DNA of 64,000 bases. Source: Clavelina lepadiformis. Its lineage: Eukaryota > Chordata > Ascidiacea > Aplousobranchia > Clavelinidae. The stretch is taken from positions 20,894,001 to 20,958,000 of the forward strand of contig NC_135242.1 in assembly GCF_947623445.1 (NCBI RefSeq), given 5' to 3'. Below are positions 26,730 through 38,089 of the stretch, in pieces (position 1 is the first letter of the stretch; each line of letters starts with the position of its first letter). The notes beneath the pieces were generated by a model. It had not been told where the DNA came from and did no database searches. It saw nothing but the letters and a program-made list of their open reading frames with translations. Both the position numbers and the translations under genes were made by a program.

Positions 26730-28219
26730 TAAACTTGATTGTAACATTTTTCGGTTTTTACCATTCAGCAATTGGACTGAAAATTAGACTTCTAACAAGC
26801 TTACCTTCGTCACGGTTTACTAAACCAAGTGTCAACAGACAAAATTCACTGACGCGTAAAATTTTTTATTTTTATTATCAGCAACAGGGTATAGGACTGC
26901 AGCTGAATACCATATTTTCATCACTCAAAAGGAGGACATATTACGCCACCAAACACATGCACACTGCATTTCACAGTGGTGTATTTAGGATTGCGTTGAA
27001 GAGGAGGACCATGGCCCTCCCTAAATAGCAGCATTAATTGTCTGAAATGCGTGAAATTGATTTATTTTTTACGCAAGTAAAATAAAAGTGATATTGTAAT
27101 GAAAAATAGAACTTAGTTCTTGTTCTATTTAGAAATATACTGTATTTCCATTGTCAAATTGTTAGAATAAGTTTTGATAAAATTTGGAATATCTCCACAG
27201 TAATACTAGAAACGCTTGATTAAATTTAGAAACTAATCAACTTACGAGGAACCACAGTAGCGGAGTCAACCTTTTATTTTTACCACAAGAAAAATCGGGA
27301 AAAGCACTTATGCAGATCAATAACGCTTTTCTGATTTTTGAAAATAAGTTACGTGAATTACGATGATTTTAAGTTCCAACACGACAAAATCTTCAATTTT
27401 TTATTCATATACTGCACTTGCGTTTCTTACAATCACAGTACGGTAGTTGAACATGTAAGGCATTTGCTCTGCTCTAACTACAAAACTGGTCCATCAAACA
27501 AACCTCGTCATAGCCTTTGAACAGTCATTTGTAACAAAGCGTTTGTGACAACACCATGAGACGTTTACGATCATGCCACATGCTGGTATGATGAACCCAT
27601 TGCCTTGGCGCCAAACACTTTCTGAGGGTTTTTCTAGTTCGATGTAACCTCAACCGTAATATACCTAAAAAACGCAACATGCATCAATATTTGTTGGACA
27701 GATGCTGCCAATTCAAATAAAAAATATCAGTACGAAAATGCTATTGCCAAAAAGAGGACATCTTAGATTTTAGCTCGTCCTCAGAGAACAGTTTAGTCGC
27801 TATGAAAAAAGAAGACAAACGAATCTTCTAAAGTTTAAAAGGAGAAAGTATGGTAGGCTTCTGATATAGTGATGAAATTTACCAACCTAAATTTGCGTTA
27901 CCAACCTACGTTTGTTAGGTCAAAAACAAGATTATATACTTTACCAGCAATGGAATTGGCTTCTTCTTCTTCTTCTCTGCCAAAGATTTTGATTTGAGAT
28001 GGTGAGTAACTATCTTTGATGATTTTGTAATCTTTCTAGTATAGCCTATGTAAGCAATTGTTTTTACACAACATGCATGATTTCAGCGCTATTTCCTGCT
28101 CTTTACAAAAGCTTATAGACATATAGGCCTACTGACCACTGTATTCATTGTTTATTGATACTGCTAAAATGCCGGGCAATTGAGATTGATACTGTGTTTG
28201 ACGCATTTGAATATTTCAG
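26730..28219. other. Non-coding stretch with possible decayed lectin exon
   Basis: No intact gene. A CTT run lies at about 27961-27977. Around 27700-27815 there are words typical of the first half of a C-type lectin fold (YENAIA, then RGHL, then SSSENSLVAM), but they fall in different frames. See the lectin exon at 28220. Confidence 0.35.
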
Positions 28220-28467
28220 GGAAATCTCTTTCAATTGATCGATCTTGGCTCGGATTAAATGACATTGATCCCGAAGGAAACTGGTTGTGGGTTGACGATT
28301 CGGTGGCACTTAGAAAAAATGTTCTTTGGATGGAGGACCCAAGACAGCCTGATAGCACTGGTGATGAAGACTGTGCTGAAATGATACGAAAATTTGAATA
28401 CCGTACAAACGATAACATCTGTTCAAGGCAATATCCTAGATTGTGCGAAAAAAGGCTTCTTGAATAA
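28220..28467 (+). pseudogene. C-type lectin-like domain, second-half exon (partial gene or pseudogene)
   Basis: The open exon follows a good acceptor (TATTTCAG, ending 28219) and runs to the stop at 28465-28467. It encodes the C-terminal half of a C-type lectin domain: WLGLNDIDPEGNWLWVDDS, then QPD followed by GDEDCAEM, then NDNICS and RLCEKRL. The two expected disulfide cysteines (DEDC and LCEK) and the inner one (NICS) are present. QPD at the sugar-binding site is typical of galactose-type lectins, and the usual WND is TND here. No signal peptide or intact first-half exon was found upstream; only out-of-frame traces appear at about 27700-27815. It may be a decayed gene, or its 5' exons may lie further away. 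The domain call is firm; whether the gene works is open. Confidence 0.7.
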
Positions 28468-29741
28468 CCATATTTGAATATCTAGCCTACAAGTATAGGT
28501 CTATCTTCAGAATATAAACAAGTCATCATCGCTAGCCTATCTTATTAGTTGAACACTTCTTGCTTCAATAATAATTTATTGTTTATCAAGTGATTGTATT
28601 ATTGCACATGTATCCTATTTTTTGTCGATTTTTTGTTTATTAAGCGCACAAGAACACTCAATAACACGCAACAATAATTAAGTTTAAATAACTAAAGAAA
28701 AACGAAGAAGTTAGGAAGGGACGACACCTACATAAACGCACATGGAAAAGCAAAAGAAGTGACGGGAATTCAAAGATACGGTGATTCTTGTGTTAATCAG
28801 GTACACGATATAAAAGAATAACAATCACATAAAAATGACATACTGTTCACATGCATAATGCAATTACACCCGACGAGATGTTTACAACGGACTAGAACAC
28901 GAAAGAATGCTAACGAACATCAGGTTGAAAACATGTGAAACCAATCATAGGTTTGTACCAGTTTAAGCTTTTCTTTTACTGTAACTTATTTTATACGGTT
29001 GATAATCGTGTAGACTAATTTTGCTAAGCAGCTTTTTCAATACTAGTGACACCTTGACGTTAAGATTCTTACGTTAGCGTTAGCCCAACTTCAATGGCAA
29101 AAATAGGTGCAAGTGTGCATCAAGCAATATAAGAATTCAGAAACCTTTATTGAAACTTAATAGCTTTCACAGCTTTTATGTGATGAGTTTTATAAGCAAA
29201 CGGAATTATTTTAAAAACATGGACGATAAAAACTTTGATTTGCTTAGGTTTGGTAAATACATCTATTTCGGTTATTATCAGTTTAATAAATTCCGTTATC
29301 ATAACGCCGTTATAACAAGTTTTATTCTAAATTTTACCAGCGCACACGGCTATGATTTAATATTTAGGTATTTACAACTATTTAAAAGTAAGCTAAATAA
29401 CTCTCAACATTTTCCGATAGGTCCATAATAATTAATCAATCCAAGCGATCTAAATAAATTGTCTAAGACTCTAAGCGGTTCAATCGATTCAAGCAGCTCA
29501 AACGAACCTAGCGATCCAAGTTGGTGGTGGTCCAAGCGAAACTGTAAATCTTGGGCATTCGTCATTCCTAAAGTTATTGCTATCCTCTGTCTTGAAAGTT
29601 AGACCAGGTCAGGTCAAACTAATTTTAGTAGAAAAATAAAAAAGAACAGTAAAACTCCCCAGAATAACAGTCTAGTGCCCAACTACATGACCGGCTACGT
29701 AGTACACCAGTGTATCTGTATGTATACTAGACTTCAACTGG
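28468..29741. other. Non-coding stretch, nothing recognised
   Basis: No exon, RNA gene or bounded repeat could be supported. Open frames are short and low-complexity. Around 29460-29530 there are loose repeats of GATCCAAGCGATC-like and GGTTCAATCGATTCAAG-like words, too irregular to define a unit. Confidence 0.4.
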
Positions 29742-30150
29742 TCAATATGCTATTGTATTGTATATTTTTCGCCATATACTTTCGCCACTGCGCAGAGCAA
29801 AAGTTAAGATGCTAACATTTGTAGTTGTAGCACAATCAAACACGTTCTCATAAACAATTAACGACCAGGAAAAAATGGCAAAGCCCGAAGGCTTAAAACA
29901 TGCAAAATAACAATAATAGAATTGTGATCTAAGATGGTAGGTTAGTATGGCCACCAAACCCACAAAAGAATACCAAATTTTAACAAATTTAAAAGCAAAA
30001 TAACACAAACAACGAAAAAAATAGGCTACACTATTGAAAAATGTAGAGGACATGTTCCCTAACATTAAAAACACAGATATTAACAGCCAAAATAAATAGC
30101 CTACATGAATTGACATGGTTTGATTAATATTACAATGAATGTCTTCAGTA
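29742..30150 (-). repeat. Dispersed repeat copy 1 with (ACAAT)n-like tail
   Basis: Read on the minus strand this matches 46320-46705 read on the plus strand over ~380 bp, with shared words such as TAATATCTGTGTTTTTAATG, CATGTTTTAAGCC and TAGCATC. Both copies end in an ACAATACAAT-type tail. Two shorter pieces with the same tail occur at 60145-60236 and 60360-60476. A common 3' tail of simple repeats suggests the 3' end of a LINE or a dependent SINE. A 156-residue open frame across this copy has no family resemblance. Confidence 0.65.
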
Positions 30151-30330
30151 AAATGTATTGAAATCATTTGGTTCTTTATGGTATAGCTTTGTAGTTGTGG
30201 ATTTTTGCACAAGACCCCCGAAGCAACGGAATAAACGTGCTCAATAAGAACTAAAAAGTGTAAGCCTATAGTTCAGCAGAGCTTTTTGACTCTGATTTTT
30301 AGCCTACAGCATTACTAATCTATACCGGTA

Positions 30331-30700
30331 GCCCGGACTGCGGAGTATGGCCGCTTACAGCCAGATCTTGGGTGCACCAAACAGTTAAAATGACAAGTGC
30401 AGTGCGCAAAACTGCTCAGATGCAATGAAAGTTTGCCATTTGTTGCGCAATTACACAGTAATGTACAAAGTTTGACTTATTCAAACTTTAGCTTGAATTT
30501 AGTTGAAAATTTAGTTCCTATTTCGTACATAATTATTATTATGCTTTAATTACATGTAAATGTGATGTCAAAGTTCGTGTCTAGTGCAGAAGTCCGCAAC
30601 CAAATGGTGTCACAATTTGAATAGCTGGGGTCTAGTATGCAAAAGCATCCTGTGGTTGTGCACTTCCGCACTAGACAAAGTTCTGTTTGTTACATCCATT
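30331..30700. mobile_element. Older relative of the 25763 MITE, interrupted by a second MITE
   Basis: 30331-30480 resembles the left part of the 25763-26055 element (GGAGTATGGCCG, CAGATCTTGG, TGCGCAAA). Its right part is split by the inverted-repeat element at 30579-30676. Divergence is much higher than within a young family, so borders are approximate. Confidence 0.6.
30579..30676. mobile_element. Small MITE with TGTCTAGTGCAGAAGT ends, nested
   Basis: About 98 bp with inverted ends: GTCTAGTGCAGAAGTCCGCAA at left, and GGTTGTGCACTTCCGCACTAGAC-type sequence at right in reverse. Flanks read AAAGTTCG and AAAGTTCT, a near-perfect 8-bp duplication. A second copy of the same family is at 59213-59316. 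Confidence 0.75.
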
Positions 30701-30945
30701 AAGTACAACGCTAAGCATCTAGCCTATATCATTCTCAATGCAAACCACCAAACAAGGGTTTGACATCTAAATAGTTTATAGACTCAACTCTTTATATCGG
30801 GGTTTTCTTAACATTCGTTGTACTATATAAGGATCGAGTAGCCTACTTTAATTATGGATTAAGCCTATTTTATCTACATCATTAATTTTTTTGATGGAGG
30901 CTGAACTGTGTTAACTCAGTATATAGCCTAGTAAAATAAAAAAAA

Positions 30946-31231
30946 ACAAGATATAGGTTGGCACTCTGAAGGTTATTCTTCTATACACGAGCTTTAGCAA
31001 ACATAAACTTGCTTCTTGGGATATATTAAGAAAAGGCAAAAATATTTTTATTGATATTACGTCACAAAATTTGCGTTTGGTGTTTCCAAGCAGATCTTTA
31101 CCTCACGATTTTGAAATATTTTTTGCTGGTTCTTAGTACACCCGAAAAAGCAAGCTTATGTTTGCGAAAGCTCGTATAGAAGTTCTAATCAAAAAAAGGT
31201 AACCTTCAAAGTGCCAACCTATATCTTGTTT
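30946..31231. mobile_element. Foldback element with ~70-bp inverted repeats just upstream of the Kelch gene
   Basis: Left arm 30946-31012 and right arm 31150-31231 are inverted copies. They share CAAGATATAGGTTGGCACT, TGAAGGTTA, TTCTATAC, CGAGCTTT and GCAAACATAA. The interior of ~140 bp is unrelated and non-coding. No duplication of the target was clear because the left border abuts an A-run. A TA-type duplication (mariner-like) is possible. The right arm ends ~127 bp before the Kelch start codon. Confidence 0.75.
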
Positions 31232-31357
31232 GTTTGTAGTTTGCTTCTAAACATTTTTCAATTCTGATGTAAGTTATTTGTTTGTAGATAATGGCCACCA
31301 TCAACAGTTTTTACTAAACATAGTGTTGCATAATATCCGATATTTAGTGATTTAAAG

Positions 31358-33259
31358 ATGGAAAGTGATCAGTTTCCAAATTTGCATCCACATTCTTCCA
31401 ACACTGGTACGTCATCCATAGCTTCTCCAAGTTCATTGGTCACCACACCAAGTGGAGATGGGCAGTCTTACACTTCTTCGAAGCATAATACGGCTGTATT
31501 AGGTGGACTTAATGAACTGAGAAAATGTGAGTCGTTGTGTGATGTTCATCTGATGGTTGATGAAAAAAAATTTAGTGTTCATCGAGCAGTATTAGCTTCG
31601 TGTAGCCCTTATTTCCGGTCAATGTTCACTTCCGAAATGAAAGAGAGCCAACAGGAAGTTATTGAATTTCATGGTTTCAGTGCAATTGGACTGCAAGCGG
31701 TCCTGGACTTCATTTATACATCTTCAGTGCACCTCACTGTTCAAAATATGCAAGATATTCTTGCCGCTGCAAATCATCTTCAGATTTTGTCAGTGGTAGA
31801 GTTCTGCTGTGAGTTTTTACAAATGGAAATCTGTGCCCAAAACTGCGTAGACATTAGCAAGATTGCAAAATTTTTCAATCTGACAGAGGTAGAGAAATGT
31901 GTGAGGTCTTACATTTTGGCAAATTTTACGCAGTTTGTTCACACCGATGAGTTCTTACGCCTTTCCCAGGACTACATTTGTGCACTGTTGTCCAGTAACA
32001 ACATACGAGGTCATTCTGAAATGGAATTGTTTGAAGCTGCCCATCGATGGCTCACTCACGACTCCTCTCGGAATTCTTCCGTTTTTTCTGTGATGCAGCA
32101 CATTCGATTTCCACTAATATCACCAGATGACATTGACGAAAAAGTACACAAGATTACATCCATGCAGAGTGATCCAGATTGTCTGAAGCTTCTTCTTGAG
32201 GCTACGAAATATCACATGTTGCCCTATAAACAACCACTTTTGAATTCTGTTAGAACACAAGTTCGATCAGTTATGCCGTGTCTAGTTGCTATTGGAGGAA
32301 AAGAGTCCACTAACCACGTATCAAGAGAAGTCCAGCTCTTTAACAAGGAAGCAAGCCACTGGTTGCACCTGGGTAAAATGGATCTTCCAGCGTATTGTCA
32401 CTGTGTTGCTGTTATGAACGATTTCCTCTTTGTCGTTGGAGGACAAGAAATGTTTGACAACAATGGAAGCACTGCCATGTCCAATGTCTATCGATATGAT
32501 CCTCGTTTTAACAGTTGGTTGAAGATGGAAAACATGCTTGAAACGAGAACCGATTTCCATGTCAGTGCTATTGATGGCTATCTATATGCCATCGCTGGAA
32601 GAAATCATACTGGACCACTCAGTTCAGCTGAACGATTCAAAGTTGACCAGAATAGGTGGGAACCGATCAGTGATCTCCCTCATGCCGTTTGTGCACATTC
32701 AGGGGCACCGTGCTGTGGTCTGATGTATATTGCAGGTGGATTTGCCACTGATGGGTTCCAACGGGAGGTATACTGCTATCATCCAAGAGAAAACAAATGG
32801 GAAGCAAAGCCGAAACTGAAAACAGAACGCGGTTTGCACTGTATGGTTGACTACAAGGAAAGGTTGTATTGCATAGGCGGCAACAACAAGACCAATGGAG
32901 CCAGACGAGATGTTTTGACCACAGAGATGTTCGATGTCAGCACACAACAATGGACAGAAGTTGCACCACTTTTTGCTGGCCAATCAGAAGCTGGTGCAGC
33001 TGTGGTAGGGGGTAAAATCTATGTGGTTGGTGGGCACACGTGGCGAGAGCGGAAGGATGTTCGGACTGTTGCATGCTATGACCCAGAGCGTGACACTTGG
33101 GAGAAAGCAACAGACTTTCCTGAGCCTTTAACAAGCGTTTCATGTTGTGCTCTGCGCATTCCCGCTACTCTGCTTTCTGGCTTGCGTTTGCAGCAGCCAA
33201 GATTACTGAACAACAGTAACGAAAATCTTCCAAATGATGAGGATATTGAGATGGCATAA
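31358..33259 (+). CDS. BTB-BACK-Kelch protein, KLHL9/13/26-like CUL3 adaptor
   Basis: Single-exon 633-residue protein. Kelch-like proteins of this layout recruit substrates to cullin-3 ubiquitin ligases. The BTB domain is at about residues 50-155 (CDVHLMVDEKKFSVHRAVLA, then SPYFRSMF), the BACK domain at about 160-265 (ending HIRFPL), and six kelch blades at about 305-600. Gly-Gly pairs lie near 313, 360, 460, 507 and 558, with AGR in place of GG near 413. The linker LLEATKYHMLPYKQPL and blade words GLHCM, GQSEAG and KIYVVGG resemble vertebrate KLHL9/KLHL13 and KLHL26; I cannot choose among them by eye. Start supported by an in-frame TAA at 31331-31333, nine codons upstream. The N-terminal ~45 residues are Ser/Thr-rich and the tail ends in an acidic DEDIEMA. 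The CDS has no introns, unlike its neighbours; splice sites in the 5' UTR cannot be excluded. Confidence 0.93.
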   Translation: MESDQFPNLHPHSSNTGTSSIASPSSLVTTPSGDGQSYTSSKHNTAVLGGLNELRKCESLCDVHLMVDEKKFSVHRAVLASCSPYFRSMFTSEMKESQQEVIEFHGFSAIGLQAVLDFIYTSSVHLTVQNMQDILAAANHLQILSVVEFCCEFLQMEICAQNCVDISKIAKFFNLTEVEKCVRSYILANFTQFVHTDEFLRLSQDYICALLSSNNIRGHSEMELFEAAHRWLTHDSSRNSSVFSVMQHIRFPLISPDDIDEKVHKITSMQSDPDCLKLLLEATKYHMLPYKQPLLNSVRTQVRSVMPCLVAIGGKESTNHVSREVQLFNKEASHWLHLGKMDLPAYCHCVAVMNDFLFVVGGQEMFDNNGSTAMSNVYRYDPRFNSWLKMENMLETRTDFHVSAIDGYLYAIAGRNHTGPLSSAERFKVDQNRWEPISDLPHAVCAHSGAPCCGLMYIAGGFATDGFQREVYCYHPRENKWEAKPKLKTERGLHCMVDYKERLYCIGGNNKTNGARRDVLTTEMFDVSTQQWTEVAPLFAGQSEAGAAVVGGKIYVVGGHTWRERKDVRTVACYDPERDTWEKATDFPEPLTSVSCCALRIPATLLSGLRLQQPRLLNNSNENLPNDEDIEMA

Positions 33260-35600
33260 GGTCAAGTAATAGCACCATGATAATTTCAGATTTAACTTGT
33301 TTGGTTGTACCTGACCATCCAAGCTTGCCGCAGAGGTTGCTTATGGTTCATATAAGCCGTCCCATATGAAATTGTACACAGAATAGTAAGAATTCAATCA
33401 AGGAATTACTTTGTTATTAACCTTATTGTGACCCAATTAATGACTCACTTCTACGCATACATACCTGGCTGTATTGTCTTCTAAACAATACTATCTAATG
33501 TTTTATGTATTTCACTCAAACTGTACTACATTTGCAATACTGTATAATACCTGACTTATACATGTACACTAATCCGTTATAAAAGATTGAGCAAGAGTGT
33601 AGGTTTGTAAATTGCTTACTTGTGAAACTTACCTGTCATAGATTTAGGCCTAAGTTGTTTTTGCTTATTTGAACATAAATAATTTGTTTTGTTGCAAACC
33701 TGCTGGTTGATTATCTTTTGCTAAGTATAATTTTAAATGTTCCTTAGTTCATTATAAAATGAAAGTGAAATTGAATGTTTTGTATATCGTACATAAAGCA
33801 ATCACTTGACTTCTCTGAAAGATTTGTGTAGATTAAAACTGCTAGCAATACAATTGCTAACAGATGTATATTAGTTACTGCTCATCTGGAACAAGTGGAA
33901 AAAAGAAAGACTAGGACAACATATCCTAAAAGGTTACTGCTATGTATTCACTTCGAATGTATAGGCTGTAATGACCAGGAGATAGTGATTTGTTTACTTT
34001 AATGAATTTCATTATGATGATTGACGAGTTTATTGCTTTAAAGTGAAAGAAACTTGTTTCTTGTATATTATGTAGGGTTTAATTCTGCGTAATCATCATG
34101 CTTGATTCTCGCCATACATACATACTTTGCATATCATAATAACATATGGTATTTTGTATAATTTAAAAACTGATCGATGAAAGTATTTTTGTTCTGTTTT
34201 GCATGACATGCAAACTAAATTTACCTACATGCATTTTATGTTACAGCAACACTTCTGTGTGATTGTTTTCATGCAAGAAATCAATTGTTTATTATATGAC
34301 TGCAAAAGTTTCCCTTTTTAAGTGAATTTAACATGTTACCATTATTATTGCCACCGTTGTTGGAAGGACTGTGTAATAATATTGACTTAAGTTCATTTTA
34401 GACATAAATTCATGAGCCTTTCTCACTTACTTTACTTGAATTGTATTTATTATAAAGTATATCAAGCCCTCATCTTTGCTGTTAAAGTATTCATTGCGGA
34501 GTTTTTGTTAGCATATGACTGGTTGGCTTTCTATGATCTTGCTTGGTCTATGTAATTAACAATATTGTATCTCCATTTTCAGGATATTTCTCTAAATGTT
34601 GAATCCAAAATAAGTTGAGTTTTGTTTAAACTTAGAAGAAGTAATGCTTCAGTTGTTAGCTAAGCTTTTTGGTGAAATGTCAAAATTCAAAATTGTTCCT
34701 CCGAACAACAAGTTTTGACTGTATATGGTTTGCCCATTGATTTTCACTAGTATTGTAGATGGAAACATTATGAATCTCAGATATGCAGCCTCTGCCCTTT
34801 TACGCTTGTACTTGACCTTTTAAGGATAAAACGAAGTCAGCTAAATGGTTCTGCATGTTTTGGTAAGAAATAAGACATTTTACAATTCCATAATGCTGCT
34901 TTTCTGGAGTGTTTTGTTCGTTATACATTTGTTTGGTGTACTGAAGTTATTTTGTATTAAACAGTAAACACAAATTTCCATGAAGCTGATCAAGAATGTA
35001 TCAGGTGTAAAGAAAACAAGATTCACAAGAGGAAAGCTTTCATCAACATGATCGAGTTTTTCTGTGATTACAGTATCATCTGTCTTGGACTGTGATGTGT
35101 CAGTATACTACATCGTCACAATTAGTTTTTAGGTTGATCTTACAGCTTATATCCTTCCTGTAATTGTTGTTGTTGGGTCATAAAGACAACAGTAGGTTCC
35201 ATAAAACCGCATGGTTCACTGTTTGTAAATTTTGTTATTTTTTCCTGCACATTCAGGGCCGCTGTTGTTATGTACAATTTTTTGGTTCCAGAAAAAGAAT
35301 TTTGTCATTTACTTCAACATGACAAAAACACGTCTATAATTTATTTTCTTCGTTGTTTGAACTGCTTTGTTGTTAATGTGTCACACTTTTACTGCATGTC
35401 GCAATGGTATGATGTATGTAAAACAAACTTTATTACTCATTATGAATACATTACAGTCACAGCATCATTTGGTGTAATATGTTATTCATAGGTCCTCAAA
35501 ATATTCAGTACATTACATTACAACTCTCTTATTTAATCTTATTTCTTATCTTAACTTTTCATATCTCATATATAAATAGAAAATAAATGAGAACCGCTGA
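33260..35600 (+). other. Likely long 3' UTR of the Kelch gene and following spacer
   Basis: AT-rich, no coding exon. The first clear AATAAA on the plus strand is at 35582-35587, over 2.3 kb after the stop, so either the 3' UTR is long or a variant signal nearer the stop is used. No bounded repeat was recognised. Confidence 0.35.
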
Positions 35601-38089
35601 ATGTCATAATCACCATCATGTTTGGTGGAGGTGGAATGTTTTATGATGGCCTCTCTAGACATGTGTACTACTACTACTCTACTGTAGTACTGTTGTAAGA
35701 TCGCCAGTAATTTATTTACTATGGTGGTTTGTTTTGTTTTTCGAGTTTTTGACCATAACAGATACAGCATTCATGTGTTGTGACGTACTAAATATTGGCT
35801 AAATACATTAATGAAGCGATACAGGTATGATAGTGTGCAAGTAGTTTTGCTCAGACTGAGGAAAGTCTTTGCAGAACTTAAACTCGATAATGATAATTAA
35901 TCACTGGTCAAGTCTAAGTTATGAAGTTTGTCTTTATACATTGTTGATAAATGAATGCGTTTTTTAATATTTTGTGATCTTACCCGATTTTAGAACTGTT
36001 GTCCAGGACCACTGAACAAAAACAATCAAAACGTCATTAATGCCCGAACAAAGTATCATTAATGCCTTGCCCAAGGACTTACAACGACAGCACATAACAA
36101 GTGACAAGGAAGGGCAGATTAAACTATCAATTTTCCGTTTGTGACCTCTGTCTCAGAACTGACCGTTTCCAAGTGGTGGTCGAACTTGTTTCCATCGCAA
36201 TTTTTTAACCGTGTTTTTGTGATGAAACCGGTCAGCGGCACTGCCGTTCACTTGACATACCTCTGGTGCTTGTCACGTAAGCTTGTTTGTTTTTGTCACC
36301 GAAATAGACACAACTAATTATTTATCACCTCGTGAGTGGCAATGACGGGTTTATTTTTACTGTCAAGGCGAATGAAGACAACTACAGCATATTCTGTAAG
36401 CGGCGTTATTGACCGCGGCCGTCGATTTAAAGTATCGAAAGAGTTGTTTTAGTTTGAAGCACCATCACCAAGTAAAACAATATAAAATTAATCATTAAAA
36501 TAATCAGTCGTAACTGTACCCTTGCGGCGAGGAAATGACTAGTTGGATCGTTCGCACATTGTGAAAAGAAAACAAGCTATTTAGGACGTGACTCAACACA
36601 TGTAATTCACGTTTGAAAGAAAACTAATCGCAATTTTCTTCGTCCATGCGTTGATCGTGTGGTGACGCTATTGAGCAATTTGATAGCTTTCGTCCAAGTC
36701 TTGAAATGCTGTCAAAGCGACTTTCTTCGAACCGAAATTAATATTTTTATCAGCACAGCCCGTGTCTCATTAGCTTGCGTGGCACATACGACGTTCCCCC
36801 ACAAACCAAGCAGTAGTAAGTAATAACTGATGAAACGTGGTAAAGACGTCGGGCTCGACGTTTATTGCCAGTTACCGCTACAAAGCACAAGAAATAACTG
36901 CGGCTGACCGCATAGACGACCCAAGTCAGTCAATTCCAAATTTAGACGTCAAACCACTGTGATTTGTTGTGACCTGCGCGCTAAAGCTAATCGTGCGCAT
37001 CCAAGATAAAAGAAAGTTGATATTTCCGAAATACGCTTAAAACTTTCGCTCGCTAATATCGAATCCTACGCCCAACAAACAGAGTTATCACAAGTTGTAT
37101 TTGTCTCTTTCAGTCACAGATTGCTTGACCAAACATACTATACTGCTAACCTATCAGCAGCGGGCGGCTAGTCGTTTAGCAGTTTGGACAGGTCGGATTA
37201 TTACGAAAGGCTCTTCGACCGGACAAAGTACACGTACACTCAGAACGTAAAACTTGGTTTAATAGCACGGCGGTGCGCTAAAAAAGGAAACAGCAAAAGG
37301 CTGTGGACAGACTCAATCACCATTAGTACGACTAGCGCGTCTGGACGGGGCACGTACAAAACACAAATGCGAATGCTAGTAATGAGACAGGACACTCAGC
37401 CGATAGAGACCTTGACATCAACACCAATGGGTTCCTGTATGTGTGTTAAGAATTGAGTTGGAGCTTAACTTTGAAGGAAACCAGACCATACTCGTTATTT
37501 GCTTTTTGCGTGGGTCGAGATCAGGTTATTTCTATTTTATCAACGTCTATTTCAAGTGTCTGGAAATCTTGATGGACGAGGTTGGACATTTAAAACTGGA
37601 AGAGTATGCGCGCTCATAGAAAACGTTAAAAACCCAAAATTTGTATAGACCGAAACTTTACTATTTTCAGCTCAAACGACAGAAGTAGAGGCAAAAATTT
37701 CAGAAATTATGCTTTACCATAATCTTCGTTTTCAAGAGGGAATACTACTATTGCTAAAAAATTCTTTCGCAAGAAAAAGTATTGAAAAATACCATCCACA
37801 AAAGCGTATGAGTATTTACAAATGATTTACGAGGACAGCTAAAGACGTACTTGTATGAAGATGTCGTATGGCGAAGAGATTTGATTCCCTTATTAAGAAC
37901 CTCAGACGACATATTTGTGGTTTTAAATCGCCACAAAGACGAATCCGTGTGTGTCTTATTAACGTCACTTCCTACATAAGTCTGTGCTAACCAATAATTT
38001 AAATTTCAGTCGTAGGTATCTCACCCAGTGTGTGGAAACCAAAGGTTACTGAGTGTACGTGAAAGTAGTTTAGGGGTCTTGGTGTGAGC
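35601..38089. other. Intergenic, with a SINE fragment
   Basis: A short minus-oriented stretch near 35858-35890 shares GGAAAGTCTTTGCAGAACTTA-type wording with the SINE copies at 24.4 and 59.5 kb. Otherwise nothing is recognised. The 90-residue open frame at 37184-37456 has no family features. Sequence just before 38090 should include the promoter of the CUB gene. Confidence 0.4.

Noticed and set aside
29742..30212. 156-residue minus-strand open frame, the longest not belonging to a gene in its area
   Set aside because: It lies across a dispersed repeat whose other copy (46320-46705) does not keep the frame. Composition is Phe/Tyr/Ser-rich as expected from AT-rich DNA, and there is no family motif.
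37184..37456. 90-residue plus-strand open frame before the CUB gene
   Set aside because: No domain, no signal peptide, no plausible splice partners; probably chance.
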